Origin: Longibacter salinarum
GTDB lineage: Bacteria > Bacteroidota > Rhodothermia > Rhodothermales > Salinibacteraceae
DNA: 64,000 bases
Direction of reading: 5' to 3'
Assembly: GCF_002554795.1 (NCBI RefSeq)
Contig: NZ_PDEQ01000007.1
Location: forward strand, 163,631 to 227,630
Shown: piece after piece, positions 53,872-62,959 of the stretch
How the letters are laid out: every line of letters begins with the position of its first letter
Position numbering within the stretch: position 1 is the stretch's first letter
Notes under the pieces: model-generated
The model's input: the letters and a program-made list of their open reading frames with translations, nothing else
Database searches by the model: none
What the model was told of the DNA's origin: nothing
Made by a program: the position numbers and the translations under genes

Positions 53872-54084
53872 TTCTACAGGAGGAAGTGGCGAATACCTGC
53901 GGGAGCAATAAGTAATAACCGACGCATTATTACGGTGCTAAATCGTCTCGGGTGAAATGCATATTCGCCTTATCCACTGATAGCTTATCGTTTTAGAATT
54001 TTCGTTCTGTAGGGGGCAAGGAACATTCAGCACCTACCGTTGGGACACACGTTGTTAGCCGCTTCGGTCTCCAGGCACTTGCTG

Positions 54085-54636
54085 TTACAGCTGGGGAGCG
54101 CGTCCCTTCAACCAGATCCGAATCGAAAAGAGCTTCTCATCCCGAATCTCCAGCGAGATTTGGTGGGGCAGATACGACCACAGCTTCACACCATCCATGT
54201 CCTCCACGTCTTTCGTCTGTCGCAGCGGCCCGAATACGGCGGTGATCGAATCCTCGGGGACGCCCAACTCGACCGACGAAAAGTCCCAGTCGTACAGCGG
54301 ATCGATCTTCGATCCGGTGAGCTGAATGAGCGTCAACGTATCGCCTACGCCGCCGAGGAGTAAGTAGGGCGGCGGCTTATCCGAAGCGGGCTTCAGTCTG
54401 TACAGGTAGAGCCTCTGCGAGTCGGTGTCCACAACGCGGCGCGCCGGCGTGCCGAGCGGCTCGGTTTGCTCACCGAATGGAAGCCCAAGTTGGAACGGTC
54501 CGATGTGTTGGCACATCGCCTCTTCGGGAATGCGATCTTGAAGGGCCTGAGTCGCCGGGGCTTCTGCATCGAGCTGGCATGAGATCGTGCTGCCACCAAA
54601 CTGGTACTCTCGGTCCGGTAGCGTGTCCGCGATCAT
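54085..54636 (-). CDS. Hypothetical protein, possibly cut off from its signal peptide
   Basis: 183 residues from the ATG at 54636, beta-rich (LYLYRLKPASDKPPPYLLLGGVGDTLTLIQL). The family is not recognised. The same frame continues upstream without a stop through a strongly hydrophobic stretch (TLALALVTCFVLLGAARP) that looks like a signal peptide. It then meets TGA at 54739-54741, only three codons after a GTG at 54750. The native gene may thus have been 221 codons with a signal peptide, now interrupted. As it stands, the internal ATG would give a protein without export signal. Its neighbours on this strand are also hypothetical. Confidence 0.55.
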   Translation of the reverse strand: MIADTLPDREYQFGGSTISCQLDAEAPATQALQDRIPEEAMCQHIGPFQLGLPFGEQTEPLGTPARRVVDTDSQRLYLYRLKPASDKPPPYLLLGGVGDTLTLIQLTGSKIDPLYDWDFSSVELGVPEDSITAVFGPLRQTKDVEDMDGVKLWSYLPHQISLEIRDEKLFSIRIWLKGRAPQL

Positions 54637-54810
54637 CTGCTGATGGTGCGTGCCGTCAAGAATTGAAACCGGGTGAGAGGGGCGCGCTGCTCCGAGAAGG
54701 ACGAAGCAGGTGACGAGGGCGAGTGCGAGAGTGAAGGGTCACTTCCGCACGGGGATAAAGTTGAGGATGGGGGCCTCGATCACGGTCAATGCGTACGCCG
54801 CGGCTTGATG

Positions 54811-56247
54811 TCAGCAGGTCAGCGAGTATGTGGCCCGCAGCGTGCCGTCTTTCTGCCACCGGATCCACGCCGGGTCGCCTTGCGCCTTCCCCCATTCGCT
54901 TCCGCAAACCCGTTGCTTCTGCACGCGAAGCCATTCTCCTTGCGCTTCCAATGCCACAAGGCAGGTCGAGTCCGACAGCTTGTATGGCTGCACCGATGCG
55001 TCCGGTGACGGCTCCTCGCGCAGTTGTCTACCGGAATGAGGTGATACGCACAGCGTTTTGTCAGTTAAAAACTCAGGCCACGGCGTAAACTCCAGCGGTG
55101 CGCGATGGCGAAGCCAGTAGGCTTTTCTCGTTGCGTTGTTGACAATCACCTTGGACCACGTTTGTGTCCGATCAACAACGCGTAAGTAGAATTTCTCGTA
55201 GGTGAATGCGTCCACCTCGGGTACGAGCCACGCACTTTTTAGATCGCGAATGTACGGTGCGGTGATCTTTTCCTCCCAGTAGACGGTCAGCAAGCGATCG
55301 GGAGTCGCATCGGCCGTATCGGCATGCAGGCCAAACGACAGGGAGTCTCCTCGCTCAAAATCAAGAATGAATCCCTCCTCGAATCCAAGAACGCCCCGTC
55401 CGACGGGTAGCTCGTCGGACGCTGGCTTCGATGCTTTCTCTCTGTGTTGGCGGTAGAGACTAGAGGCGCGGGTGTGGATTTCGCCGAGATATCCGTAAAA
55501 TGGTGCTGACTCTCGGTACTCGAGAAACGTCTGCTCGGCCTTGCCCGGGTGACTGATCGCGGCGGCCATGAGGATGTAGATCATGTCTTCTGCCTGGCCC
55601 ACCTCGTCCGTGTCAATTCCCCCGTCGGATAATTCGCGAGCGCGCTGAAGAATGGAATCAACCTCCGCTGCCGTCAGACTCGGCGGGTCGAATACCCACC
55701 GCTTTGTCATGTGCACCTTCTCCTCTTGAGCCCGGAGCACATTCGCTTCGATATCGACGCGCCGCTCTTCCCAGTTTGGTCCGTACGGAAGATTTCGGTA
55801 GCGAGTCACGCGTACACTGTCCGAATACCGATCGAGTCGGGCACGGGTCAGCGCACCGTATTCGATGAATGTCGTATCGCGCCGACAGGCCAGGGCACCG
55901 AACTCACCGGCGTACATGACCCGGGGCGACTTCACCTCCTCGACATACCCGCAGAACATGACGGGGTCTACATCTTCGAACGAAACCATGAACGGATCGG
56001 CCCCCTTGTACCGGTCTCGGCATTCGCAGCTGGATGGTCGAGATAGCGTATCGGCAATCGTTTGTGCGAGACTTGCCGGTCTGCCGGAACCGCTGTCCGT
56101 GCCCGTGCTGGAAACCGCAGGGTCAGATGGAGGTGCAGATCCATCATTCTCCTGCGCTCGGCCCGACGATTGATTGCTGTACGCAAGAATGACTGCGCCG
56201 AGTATGACGGCAACAATGGCCCCTGCGGTAATTTGCTGTGACGACAT
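54811..56247 (-). CDS. Membrane-anchored extracytoplasmic hypothetical protein
   Basis: 478 residues. An N-terminal signal anchor (QITAGAIVAVILGAVILAYS) is followed by a Ser/Gly/Pro-rich linker (~25-65) and a large domain. Cysteines are scattered (CECRDR; MFCGY; ALACRR), and a final ~80 residues resemble an SH3-like segment (LCVSPHSGRQLREEPSPD...GEWLRVQKQRVCGSEWG...PAWIRWQKDG). It is probably periplasmic and perhaps wall- or ligand-binding. The family is not recognised. Adjacent genes on both sides of it are also of unknown function. Confidence 0.7.
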   Translation of the reverse strand: MSSQQITAGAIVAVILGAVILAYSNQSSGRAQENDGSAPPSDPAVSSTGTDSGSGRPASLAQTIADTLSRPSSCECRDRYKGADPFMVSFEDVDPVMFCGYVEEVKSPRVMYAGEFGALACRRDTTFIEYGALTRARLDRYSDSVRVTRYRNLPYGPNWEERRVDIEANVLRAQEEKVHMTKRWVFDPPSLTAAEVDSILQRARELSDGGIDTDEVGQAEDMIYILMAAAISHPGKAEQTFLEYRESAPFYGYLGEIHTRASSLYRQHREKASKPASDELPVGRGVLGFEEGFILDFERGDSLSFGLHADTADATPDRLLTVYWEEKITAPYIRDLKSAWLVPEVDAFTYEKFYLRVVDRTQTWSKVIVNNATRKAYWLRHRAPLEFTPWPEFLTDKTLCVSPHSGRQLREEPSPDASVQPYKLSDSTCLVALEAQGEWLRVQKQRVCGSEWGKAQGDPAWIRWQKDGTLRATYSLTC

Positions 56248-56296
56248 CCGTTGTTTTCGTGGCGTTAGTCAACTGCAAGTAGGACAATAATCGCCT

Positions 56297-57157
56297 TTAT
56301 GCAGGCGAGGCGGAAAAGTCAGATTCACGATACGTAATCTCTGACCGGTTCCCCTCTGGGTCGATACTGACCGTGGATACCTGAACAGGAGCATCGAGCC
56401 AGCGACTCAGATCGACGATAATGGACTCGACGATGCCAAGAAATGGTTTTGTGCCTCGGGCGGTAGACGAAACGGGCAGAAGAAGCCGAAAGCCCTCAGC
56501 GTCAGTCTCCAGCTTTACAGCGGGGATGGAACCCGGTCCATTCGAAAAGACGCCAATCGCTTCCAGGTACATTCCTGTGGTCGACGCGTGCTCCTCGGTC
56601 ACGGGCGGCTCAAAATAGACGCTGCGCGCGGTATCTTCTGTGCGTATAGTCGAACCTGACAGGGAGCCTGCAATTTGCTCAATTCGGTTAGCTTCGTGCT
56701 CCACCAGGGAAGCTTCAGCGCCTGAGTTGGATCCAGGTAGACTCAGCGAGGAAAGCATGGTTGGTACCGAGAAGACACCTATCATGCATATATACACGAA
56801 CATTCCTGCGAGCGTGATGCCGGCGACCCTCCAGGCAGAAGCTGGTCTCAGGTTGTCACGGGCATCAGTATCTAACTCGTCCTTCTGAAATTGAAGGTAG
56901 ACGGTCATCGATAGTCCCGCCCAAAAGCCTGCGATGGCAACGGTGAGCGTTGTTGTCACCCACTCATCCGGTAGGAGAAGGAAGAGAATCATCCCAAACA
57001 ATGCCAACATGACGCCTCCCCAGAGAGCGGACGAGCTACGCGACTCATTTCCGAGTACTTTGAAATTCCTCGATAGCAAGTATCCGCCTACAATCGGTCC
57101 ACCAAAGAACGCGCCGTGGAAGATGGACCATTTGGTGTAATAGCGGTTCAAATCCAT
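56297..57157 (-). CDS. Hypothetical membrane protein with C-terminal soluble domain
   Basis: 286 residues. Four membrane helices in the first half (around residues 12-30, 45-62, 66-85 and 108-130). The second half is a soluble, probably extracytoplasmic domain (EEHASTTGMYLEAIGVFSNG...PFLGIVESIIVDLSRWLDAPVQV). No motif is recognised. It begins at the ATG at 57157 and lies 49 bp upstream of the anchored protein gene on the same strand, so the two may be co-transcribed. Confidence 0.68.
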   Translation of the reverse strand: MDLNRYYTKWSIFHGAFFGGPIVGGYLLSRNFKVLGNESRSSSALWGGVMLALFGMILFLLLPDEWVTTTLTVAIAGFWAGLSMTVYLQFQKDELDTDARDNLRPASAWRVAGITLAGMFVYICMIGVFSVPTMLSSLSLPGSNSGAEASLVEHEANRIEQIAGSLSGSTIRTEDTARSVYFEPPVTEEHASTTGMYLEAIGVFSNGPGSIPAVKLETDAEGFRLLLPVSSTARGTKPFLGIVESIIVDLSRWLDAPVQVSTVSIDPEGNRSEITYRESDFSASPA

Positions 57158-57335
57158 GAAACGGGAGGTGCCAATAAGACGGTCGTAAATCTACATCACA
57201 GTCAAACTCGCTGACAGCGGTGGTGTGAGCGCTGTGCCTAAAAGTTGGCAATATCTAAGAACAAATGCTGACTCCTTTCCATGATGACCAGGCACCGGGT
57301 TCAGTGCAGAGTTCTGTCCATGCGGAGCCATAGTT

Positions 57336-57521
57336 TCAGTGATAGTACACCATTGCCATCTGCGTGGCGATATTTGCCAGTGTCATATCCCGGCGTGAGG
57401 CACTCGGAACGTGTATATAGCACGGCACCGAATTGTGCGTTTTAGGGTGCGAGTAAACATACCATTGTCCTGATCCTGATTTTTGCGTCTCTATGTATTC
57501 CGCCGGTATGCCCCGCAGCAC
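57336..57521 (-). CDS. Possible small protein
   Basis: 61 residues from an ATG at 57521 (LRGIPAEYIETQKSGSGQWYVYSHPK...). Residue composition is protein-like (Tyr, Trp, mixed charges) compared with the Arg/Ser-rich shadows typical here. It lies in an otherwise empty 409-bp gap. No homology can be claimed. Confidence 0.3.
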   Translation of the reverse strand: MLRGIPAEYIETQKSGSGQWYVYSHPKTHNSVPCYIHVPSASRRDMTLANIATQMAMVYYH

Positions 57522-57566
57522 CGTTTCGCAGATGTGCAGAATAAACGAATGCCTCTGGTGCTCGAT

Positions 57567-58553
57567 CTATTCGTTGGGTGAGCGCAGCGCACGCCGGAGG
57601 GCATCGCGAAACGCGTCTGGACGGTCAATCCATGCGTTGTGTCCAGCATTCTCAAGAGTCGTTATTTCTACACGTTCGAGTGTGTCGGCAACGCTGGGCC
57701 ACCCGACCAGTCCGAAGTCGACCAGATCGTGGTCCCCGATAATCACCCACACCGGGATGTCCGACGTTTTCAGCGTCTCAAACTGATTTGCTCGTAGACG
57801 ATCGGGTGTGTTTTGATTTATGAGTCTGGCAATGTTTCCGTTATAAAAGGCGCGGCCTCCCTGCAATTGCCGCCACCGCTCGATGTGATAGATGTTGCCC
57901 GACGCGAAGCCAATGCGCCATCGGGCCGTCTTTTCTCGATCCGATAAAGAATCTCGGTCCAGCCCCTCGTCGGCGATCTCCGCTTCTTCTCTTTCCTTGG
58001 CCCATCGGACAAATTGCTCGCGCGCTTGCCTCATCTTCTCTGGATTGGCAGCGCGAAACCCGGTCGGCACCACCGGGCCGGCGAGCACCAGTCGACGCAG
58101 GTGTTCGGGGTGCTGGTTGAGGTAGGCGTAGGCGAGACGTGAGCCCATCGAGTGAGCAAAAATGGTAAGCTGCTCCTGGCCGAGTTCGTGACGGAGAGCC
58201 TCAAGGTCCGCAACGAATCGCTGGAGAGAGATGGTGCTGTCGGGAGCGGGCGATCGCAACGATCCCCGTTGATCGTAGAACACGACATGGTACTGGTCTG
58301 CGAGCGGCTCGATAGCGGGCCACAGATAGCTATGCTCTGCGCCCCACCCGCCGTGGAGCACGACGACCGTATCGCCGGGAGCCGCTGCCGTCCCACATTC
58401 TACGACGTAGAGATCCGTCTCGTCACTCGTCTCGAGATACCAGTCGTCAGCCCCATCCGGGAGATGCTGTCCAATGGCAGGGTGAACGCATCCCGCGAGG
58501 AGAAGCACGATGCATAACGCGAAGGCGAATTGTGACCGAGATCGAGGTCTCAT
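57567..58553 (-). CDS. Alpha/beta hydrolase lipoprotein (prolyl aminopeptidase-like)
   Basis: 328 residues. The N-terminus is a lipoprotein-type signal (ALCIVLLLAGC), so it is probably membrane-attached outside the cytoplasm. Hydrolase motifs: oxyanion region VVLHGGWGAEHSY, nucleophile elbow AHSMGS with the catalytic Ser, Asp in IIGDHDLVD and His in ENAGHNAWIDRP. The DQRGSLRSP motif after the second strand is typical of the proline-iminopeptidase (S33) branch. The substrate may be a peptide or ester. It is followed by an amidohydrolase gene upstream on the same strand at 46 bp. Confidence 0.87.
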   Translation of the reverse strand: MRPRSRSQFAFALCIVLLLAGCVHPAIGQHLPDGADDWYLETSDETDLYVVECGTAAAPGDTVVVLHGGWGAEHSYLWPAIEPLADQYHVVFYDQRGSLRSPAPDSTISLQRFVADLEALRHELGQEQLTIFAHSMGSRLAYAYLNQHPEHLRRLVLAGPVVPTGFRAANPEKMRQAREQFVRWAKEREEAEIADEGLDRDSLSDREKTARWRIGFASGNIYHIERWRQLQGGRAFYNGNIARLINQNTPDRLRANQFETLKTSDIPVWVIIGDHDLVDFGLVGWPSVADTLERVEITTLENAGHNAWIDRPDAFRDALRRALRSPNE

Positions 58554-58599
58554 GAGCGGCTGAGCGTGCTAACGAGTGCAAGGTTGCGAGATGTGAAGA

Positions 58600-59862
58600 T
58601 CAGCGGCTTCCTTCTCCCGTGATGATGTGTCCCTGTTTGACTCCAAGTCGAATCTGGGTGACCGCGTTAAAGTCGTCGACGGGGTTCTCGTTTAATACGA
58701 GGAAGCTCGCTTCGTAACCCTTGGCGAGGTGCCCGATCTTGCGGTTTGGGAAAATGGCGCGCGGCGTCGCCTCTGCCCAGATCTTAAGCAGCGTCCGGTT
58801 GTCGAAAACATCGTGATCGTGTAGGTACATCGCCTCGTAGAGAGCCGTCTTTTTCCACTCATCGGCCCCAAGTGCGATGCGTACGCCGGCCTCGTGGAGT
58901 TGGCGCAGCTGCTTGCGTTGACGGGCAATCTCGGCCTGAAGCGTATCCGGGTCGGCGCCCTCGACAAGCAGTGAAGCCGTCGGTGTGAGAACGACGCTGT
59001 CTTGTCCCGCTTTCCGAATCGTCGTGCGGCTAAGCCAGAATTCCTCCTCCCCGGTCCGAACGCCATCGTTACCGCTCGGAAGGTGGGCAATTGCATCGAC
59101 CCCTGCGTCAAGCGCAATTTGAACGTCCTTCTCTGTGTTTACGTGGGCGAAAACCCGCTTGTCTACGTCGTGCGCACGGTCTACGACGGCTTCCAAGACC
59201 TCGGGGCAGAGTCCCCAGCACTCGTCGCGCTCGAGCCCTCGGGTCGTGTAGGTTAGGTAGACTTTGACGACATCGGGCTGCTGGGCCAGATAGTCCGACC
59301 ACGTCTCGTCGACATGTTCGATCGTATCCATGAACCAGTAGGCGTCGTTCTGAAGCTGCAGGTTCTCCAGCGTCACCTCCTCGGTATCGGTGAAGATGCG
59401 CTCCATGGCCGCCGTCGGATGGCTCCCGGTCGAGGTGATACCGCCATTCGCGTAGGCCACATCGATGGTACTCGGCCCCTCAAACTGACTCTGAACGTTC
59501 TGAATCTCGGAGTACGGATTGGTCAGGTCGAGGGCATAAAAAAGGCCATTCGAGACGAAGAGGCTGTCCGCGAGGGGAATGGCGATTCCTCCTGCCCCGA
59601 GCATGTGGGTATGCGCGTCGCCGAACGGCGGGATGACGTAGCCTCCGTCGAGCTGGACCGTGGTATCGACCCGGGCCGACTCTTTGATGAAACGACCATC
59701 CTGAACGAAGAGCGTCCGCTCGTCAAACTCCGATCCGTCCCAGACGTGACCGCCGGTATACGCAACGATCTGTGTCGAGTCGGCGGCGGACTGGGCCTCT
59801 GCTATCCCGCCCGAGGTCCATAGAAGACAGCCAGCGAGGAGAATTGATAGGACGGGTCTCAT
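58600..59862 (-). CDS. Secreted amidohydrolase-family protein
   Basis: 420 residues with a signal peptide that also fits a lipoprotein (LSILLAGCLLW). Metal-binding HxH appears as GDAHTHML after the first strand (GGYVIPPFGDAH). Further His residues occur in RVFAHVNTEKD and IAHLPSG, and the late acidic residue may be in ALGADEWK. The fold is that of imidazolonepropionase/D-aminoacylase-like amidohydrolases. The substrate is unknown. It is the upstream gene of the pair with the alpha/beta hydrolase (46-bp spacing), suggesting linked extracytoplasmic catabolism. Confidence 0.87.
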   Translation of the reverse strand: MRPVLSILLAGCLLWTSGGIAEAQSAADSTQIVAYTGGHVWDGSEFDERTLFVQDGRFIKESARVDTTVQLDGGYVIPPFGDAHTHMLGAGGIAIPLADSLFVSNGLFYALDLTNPYSEIQNVQSQFEGPSTIDVAYANGGITSTGSHPTAAMERIFTDTEEVTLENLQLQNDAYWFMDTIEHVDETWSDYLAQQPDVVKVYLTYTTRGLERDECWGLCPEVLEAVVDRAHDVDKRVFAHVNTEKDVQIALDAGVDAIAHLPSGNDGVRTGEEEFWLSRTTIRKAGQDSVVLTPTASLLVEGADPDTLQAEIARQRKQLRQLHEAGVRIALGADEWKKTALYEAMYLHDHDVFDNRTLLKIWAEATPRAIFPNRKIGHLAKGYEASFLVLNENPVDDFNAVTQIRLGVKQGHIITGEGSR

Positions 59863-60091
59863 GGCTTGAGAGCTGTCACGTAGTAGAAGAGATTGAGCGT
59901 AGTTGATCAGGGCTGCAGGCGATCAGCGATGGCACACCCGGTCACGGCCAACGAGCCGTGGGCTCCAAGCAGCCCTGGTTTCGCTTGAAGCTCTGCTGCG
60001 AAAAGGCGAAGCGGCTCAGACGGGTCGAAGTCGTAGCACGTCCGTGAGCAACGGGCCACCGAGCGTGTCTTTCGTCAGCACCTGAGCTGTA

Positions 60092-60532
60092 TCATCGCTC
60101 TTTGGGCTCGTTGTCATCGAGCAGTTTCTCAGCACGAATTACGTCTGCACCGAAGACGAACAGTCGGTGCCGTGGATCATTCGGACCGCCGTATGGAATC
60201 GAGTCGCGCTTGTAGTCAATTGCGTGGTCCTCGAGTAGCGTCGCGGCCGTGTCAGCGCGAGTCACGTCCTCAAAGAAGCCGACCATGTGGGCCTTTGCAT
60301 GGTCTACCTTGCGAAGCAGGTCATAGAATGCATCACAGGCGTCCGACTCGTCTTCGTATGCGCCCAAAAGCTGCTCTTTCTTCCCGCGCTCCACATAGAA
60401 GATTTTGAACACACCTCCGTCTTCTTCGAGGTGGAATCGGTCGTCGGATAAGGAGGGTGCACCGTCCAGACTGTATGCATTCGGGTTGAAGTGCTCTTTC
60501 GCCAACCGGCGCTTGAGTTCCGAGATGCGCAT
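60092..60532 (-). CDS. Two-part hypothetical protein (possible immunity-like domain)
   Basis: 146 residues, soluble. The first half has a compact module, NAYSLDGAPSLSDDRFHLEEDG, then VFKIFYVERGKKEQLLGAYEDESDAC. It resembles small domains widespread in toxin-immunity and accessory loci (YSLDG...YCL...YSERG pattern). The second half (AHMVGFFEDVTRADTAATLLEDHAIDYKRDS) resembles a SPOR- or ACT-like two-layer domain. No toxin gene is adjacent, but a toxin-antitoxin pair lies 73 bp upstream on the same strand. Function not known. Confidence 0.65.
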   Translation of the reverse strand: MRISELKRRLAKEHFNPNAYSLDGAPSLSDDRFHLEEDGGVFKIFYVERGKKEQLLGAYEDESDACDAFYDLLRKVDHAKAHMVGFFEDVTRADTAATLLEDHAIDYKRDSIPYGGPNDPRHRLFVFGADVIRAEKLLDDNEPKER

Positions 60533-60604
60533 AAGCAGACAGTTGGTGAAGCGCTATTACGATTGAACTCTGCCGCGTGCAAAGGGCGTCGGCAGCAGTG
60601 GGGG

Positions 60605-60973
60605 CTATGTGGTGCCTCTGACTCGGATGCGATGCGCCTCAACCAGTAGCAGCTTCCCACGATAGTGTTCTCGGTCGGACTGGTCTCTCCGGTATCGTGT
60701 CAACCGCCCCGTAATCTGAGCGAGCACCTCGGGTCGATTTCTCACTTGCATGGATATGATGCCTCCGTACTTTGAAGGCGGATACCGCACGATGTCGGAA
60801 AAGTCGCCGTTCAATGAGAGCAGCACGGCACCAAGCATTTGCGCTTTTTCGATCACGTCCGGATCTGGAGCATCGGTGACCATCTGGTTGCGCAGTCGAA
60901 GCATCTCGTGACCTTTGGATTCGAGCGCTTCGGCGAGGGACTCCGGCACGCAGTGGTCGGCGAAGAAGCGCAT
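60605..60973 (-). CDS. DUF5615 PIN-like toxin
   Basis: 122 residues. It opens MRFFADHCVPESLAEALESKGHE, with the first conserved Asp, and has LRNQMVTDAPDPDVIEKAQMLGAVLLSLNGDFSDIV with further acidic residues. This is the pattern of DUF5615, a branch of the PIN nuclease fold. Such proteins are toxins paired with DUF433 antitoxins. Its ATG shares one base with the stop of the DUF433 gene (TAATG), as expected for a tightly coupled pair. Confidence 0.88.
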   Translation of the reverse strand: MRFFADHCVPESLAEALESKGHEMLRLRNQMVTDAPDPDVIEKAQMLGAVLLSLNGDFSDIVRYPPSKYGGIISMQVRNRPEVLAQITGRLTRYRRDQSDREHYRGKLLLVEAHRIRVRGTT

Positions 60974-61191
60974 TACACCGTCACCTCAAACTCTGAAAGA
61001 TCTCGCGCATAGCTCAGGCACGCCGCTACGTCTTCCTGTTTTAAATCGGGAAACTCTCGCCGGAGGTCTTCCGTCGTGGCGCCGTTGGCGAGGTAGCCCA
61101 GGATGAGGCTTACGGGAATGCGTGTGCCTTTTAGGCGCGGCTTTCCCTTTAATACGTCAGGCGTGCTGACGATGTGTTCTTGCCAGTTCAT
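60973..61191 (-). CDS. DUF433 antitoxin
   Basis: 72 residues from the ATG at 61191 (MNWQEHIVSTPDVLKGKPRLKGTRIPVSLILGYLANGATTEDLRREFPDLKQEDVAACLSYARD). This is the standard DUF433 (VapB-like) winged-helix domain: KG.PxLKGTRIPV, LGYLANGATTEDL, FPDLKQEDV. It should bind and inhibit the DUF5615 protein and repress the promoter. The frame opens at 61221. The gap to the next gene upstream (61222-61369) holds no clear second gene. Confidence 0.9.
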   Translation of the reverse strand: MNWQEHIVSTPDVLKGKPRLKGTRIPVSLILGYLANGATTEDLRREFPDLKQEDVAACLSYARDLSEFEVTV

Positions 61192-61369
61192 GGTCGTGCT
61201 CTGCGATATGAGGAGACACAATCCAAATCAGCAAACCTTCGAGCAAGCGGAATGCTCCGACGACTCTGATGGCGACACATAGCGGATAGCGCTCCCCGGC
61301 GGTGATGAGGCGACGCCCCGCGGTGAGACACCGACACCGTCCGGTGCATCGAGTGGTTATACCGCTTGT

Positions 61370-61978
61370 TCAGACACTCTGATCAAGCAGAAACTTCGTC
61401 AGCATAAGTTCGCCCTTTGACCAAGCCTCTTCCCACTGTGCTTCTGGGCTTTCGAACGAGATGAGATAACATGTGCCCGTCTCCGTATTCCCAAAAGCAA
61501 TGCGATGGGTTATGACCGGCGAGCCTGCATCGTTCGTGCTGCGCGTCCGCACACCGAACCCAGGCATAGTTTCTTCGCCAAGACGAGCTCGCTCTAATAC
61601 TTCCTCATTGGTCTCGGGACCCGCGACTGAGATAAATGCCTTGGCATACGCAGCAGCTGGATATCCAGTCTTCTCTTCAACCTTCGGTATCACATTGATC
61701 GAGAGTCCGGTAGAAAAGCGCCCGTTTTTGGCAATGTCCTCTCGCGTGAGAAAATATGCTTGCGTCTCTCCTTGTTTCTGCTTGAGGAAGTGCCAGTTGT
61801 CGGGAAGTAGGAACGCGCCTTTAATTTCTGGAAGGTGCTGCCACTCGAAGTTGGCAGGAGAATCGGGAAGCTGCGTCTCTACCGGCGAAGACTTTTCTTC
61901 CACATCTTGCGCCATGAGAGGAGGCGCAAAAAGAAGAAGACAAAGAATCAATACGAGACGTGAAGTCGAAGGGATCAT
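61370..61978 (-). CDS. Secreted hypothetical protein
   Basis: 202 residues with a Sec signal peptide (RLVLILCLLLFAPPLMAQ). The mature part is a single beta-rich domain (NFEWQHLPEIKGAFLLPDNWHFLKQKQGETQAYFLTRED; YPAAAYAKAFISVAGP). It resembles the PsbP-like or DUF1795 type of small periplasmic fold, but that is a guess. Less GC-rich than its neighbours. The upstream gap (61979-62368) carries an inverted repeat and a very AT-rich tract. Confidence 0.65.
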   Translation of the reverse strand: MIPSTSRLVLILCLLLFAPPLMAQDVEEKSSPVETQLPDSPANFEWQHLPEIKGAFLLPDNWHFLKQKQGETQAYFLTREDIAKNGRFSTGLSINVIPKVEEKTGYPAAAYAKAFISVAGPETNEEVLERARLGEETMPGFGVRTRSTNDAGSPVITHRIAFGNTETGTCYLISFESPEAQWEEAWSKGELMLTKFLLDQSV

Positions 61979-62040
61979 CCAGTACAGCGCTGTTGAAGAA
62001 AGAAAATCGGGGCAATGCGAAAAGCGGTATAACCTGTGTG

Positions 62041-62061
62041 TATGTCAACCGGTTTGACATA
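62041..62061. promoter_or_regulatory. 21-bp inverted repeat (candidate operator)
   Basis: Arms TATGTCAA (62041-62048) and TTGACATA (62054-62061) flank a 5-base centre. A second TTGACA follows at 62069-62074 and an AT-rich tract (TGATATAATATATTAATTG) after it. It lies between the divergently transcribed secreted-protein gene and the ECF sigma operon, so it may control either. Confidence 0.5.
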
Positions 62062-62368
62062 TTACCCATTGACAGGGTGATATAATATATTAATTGTATA
62101 CAGCAATGTCTAGGATGAGTCCGTGTATTCATGTGTGGTGGCGTCTGATGAATTTCTATCACCGTGCGCTCCGTCCTGGCCAGCGCCCCGCCTCCGTGTC
62201 GACTGCATCAAGGACAGGAAGCGGATTGAGTGCTTTATTGTTGAGATGACATGAAAGAGGCAATTTCCTGATCGTCGGATGGAATGAACCTCACCTCCGC
62301 CCGATCTAAACACTGAACGCCCGTCTCTCCGCCCTCGGCCGACTTTCCTTCGCCTCCACTTGTCGCCT

Positions 62369-62959
62369 GTGCCTGCTTCCGCTCCGACCGATGCCGAATT
62401 GCTTGCCCGTGCGCGGGACGGGCAGTCCAGGGCGTTTCGGCGGCTGGTGGAGCGGTACGAGGATCGGGTGGCGGCGACGGTGATCGGGATGCTGGGGCCG
62501 GGAGCGGAGGCCGACGACGTGGGACAGGAGACGTTCATCCGGTTCTATGAGGCGCTGGATCAGTACCGCGGCGACGCAGAGCTCGGCACGTACCTGACGC
62601 GCATCGCGATCAATCAGTCACTGAAGGCGCTGGACAAACGGAAGCGGTGGTACGATCGCTTCTGGAGTCGTGATGAGAACCCGGATGCGGCGCTCACCCG
62701 CGAACCACCGGTGGATGGTGACGAGGAAATCGATGAACGGGACCGTACGGAGCTCGTGCACCGGGCGCTCGACCACCTGTCGGACGACCACCGCGCCGTC
62801 GTCGTGCTCCGACTGCTCGACGGCTACTCGACGCGCGAGACGGCGGAGATCCTCGACGTTCCGGAGGGAACGGTGATGTCGCGTCTGTACCGGGCCACGT
62901 CCGCCCTCGAAACCCTGCTGAGCCCCTACCTTTCCGCTGACGACCTGCCCTCCCGATGA
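62369..62959 (+). CDS. ECF-type RNA polymerase sigma factor (RpoE-like)
   Basis: 196 residues. Region 2: AFRRLVERYEDRVAATVIGMLGPGAEADDVGQETFIRFYEALDQYRGDAELGTYLTRIA. Region 4: LDHLSDDHRAVVVLRLLDGYSTRETAEILDVPEGTVMSRLYRA. The start is uncertain between a TTG at 62360 and the GTG at 62369. Its stop overlaps the ATG of the next gene (ATGA), indicating translational coupling with its likely anti-sigma factor. The set sigma, membrane anti-sigma and LTxxQ sensor suggests an envelope- or metal-stress response. Confidence 0.92.
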   Translation: MPASAPTDAELLARARDGQSRAFRRLVERYEDRVAATVIGMLGPGAEADDVGQETFIRFYEALDQYRGDAELGTYLTRIAINQSLKALDKRKRWYDRFWSRDENPDAALTREPPVDGDEEIDERDRTELVHRALDHLSDDHRAVVVLRLLDGYSTRETAEILDVPEGTVMSRLYRATSALETLLSPYLSADDLPSR

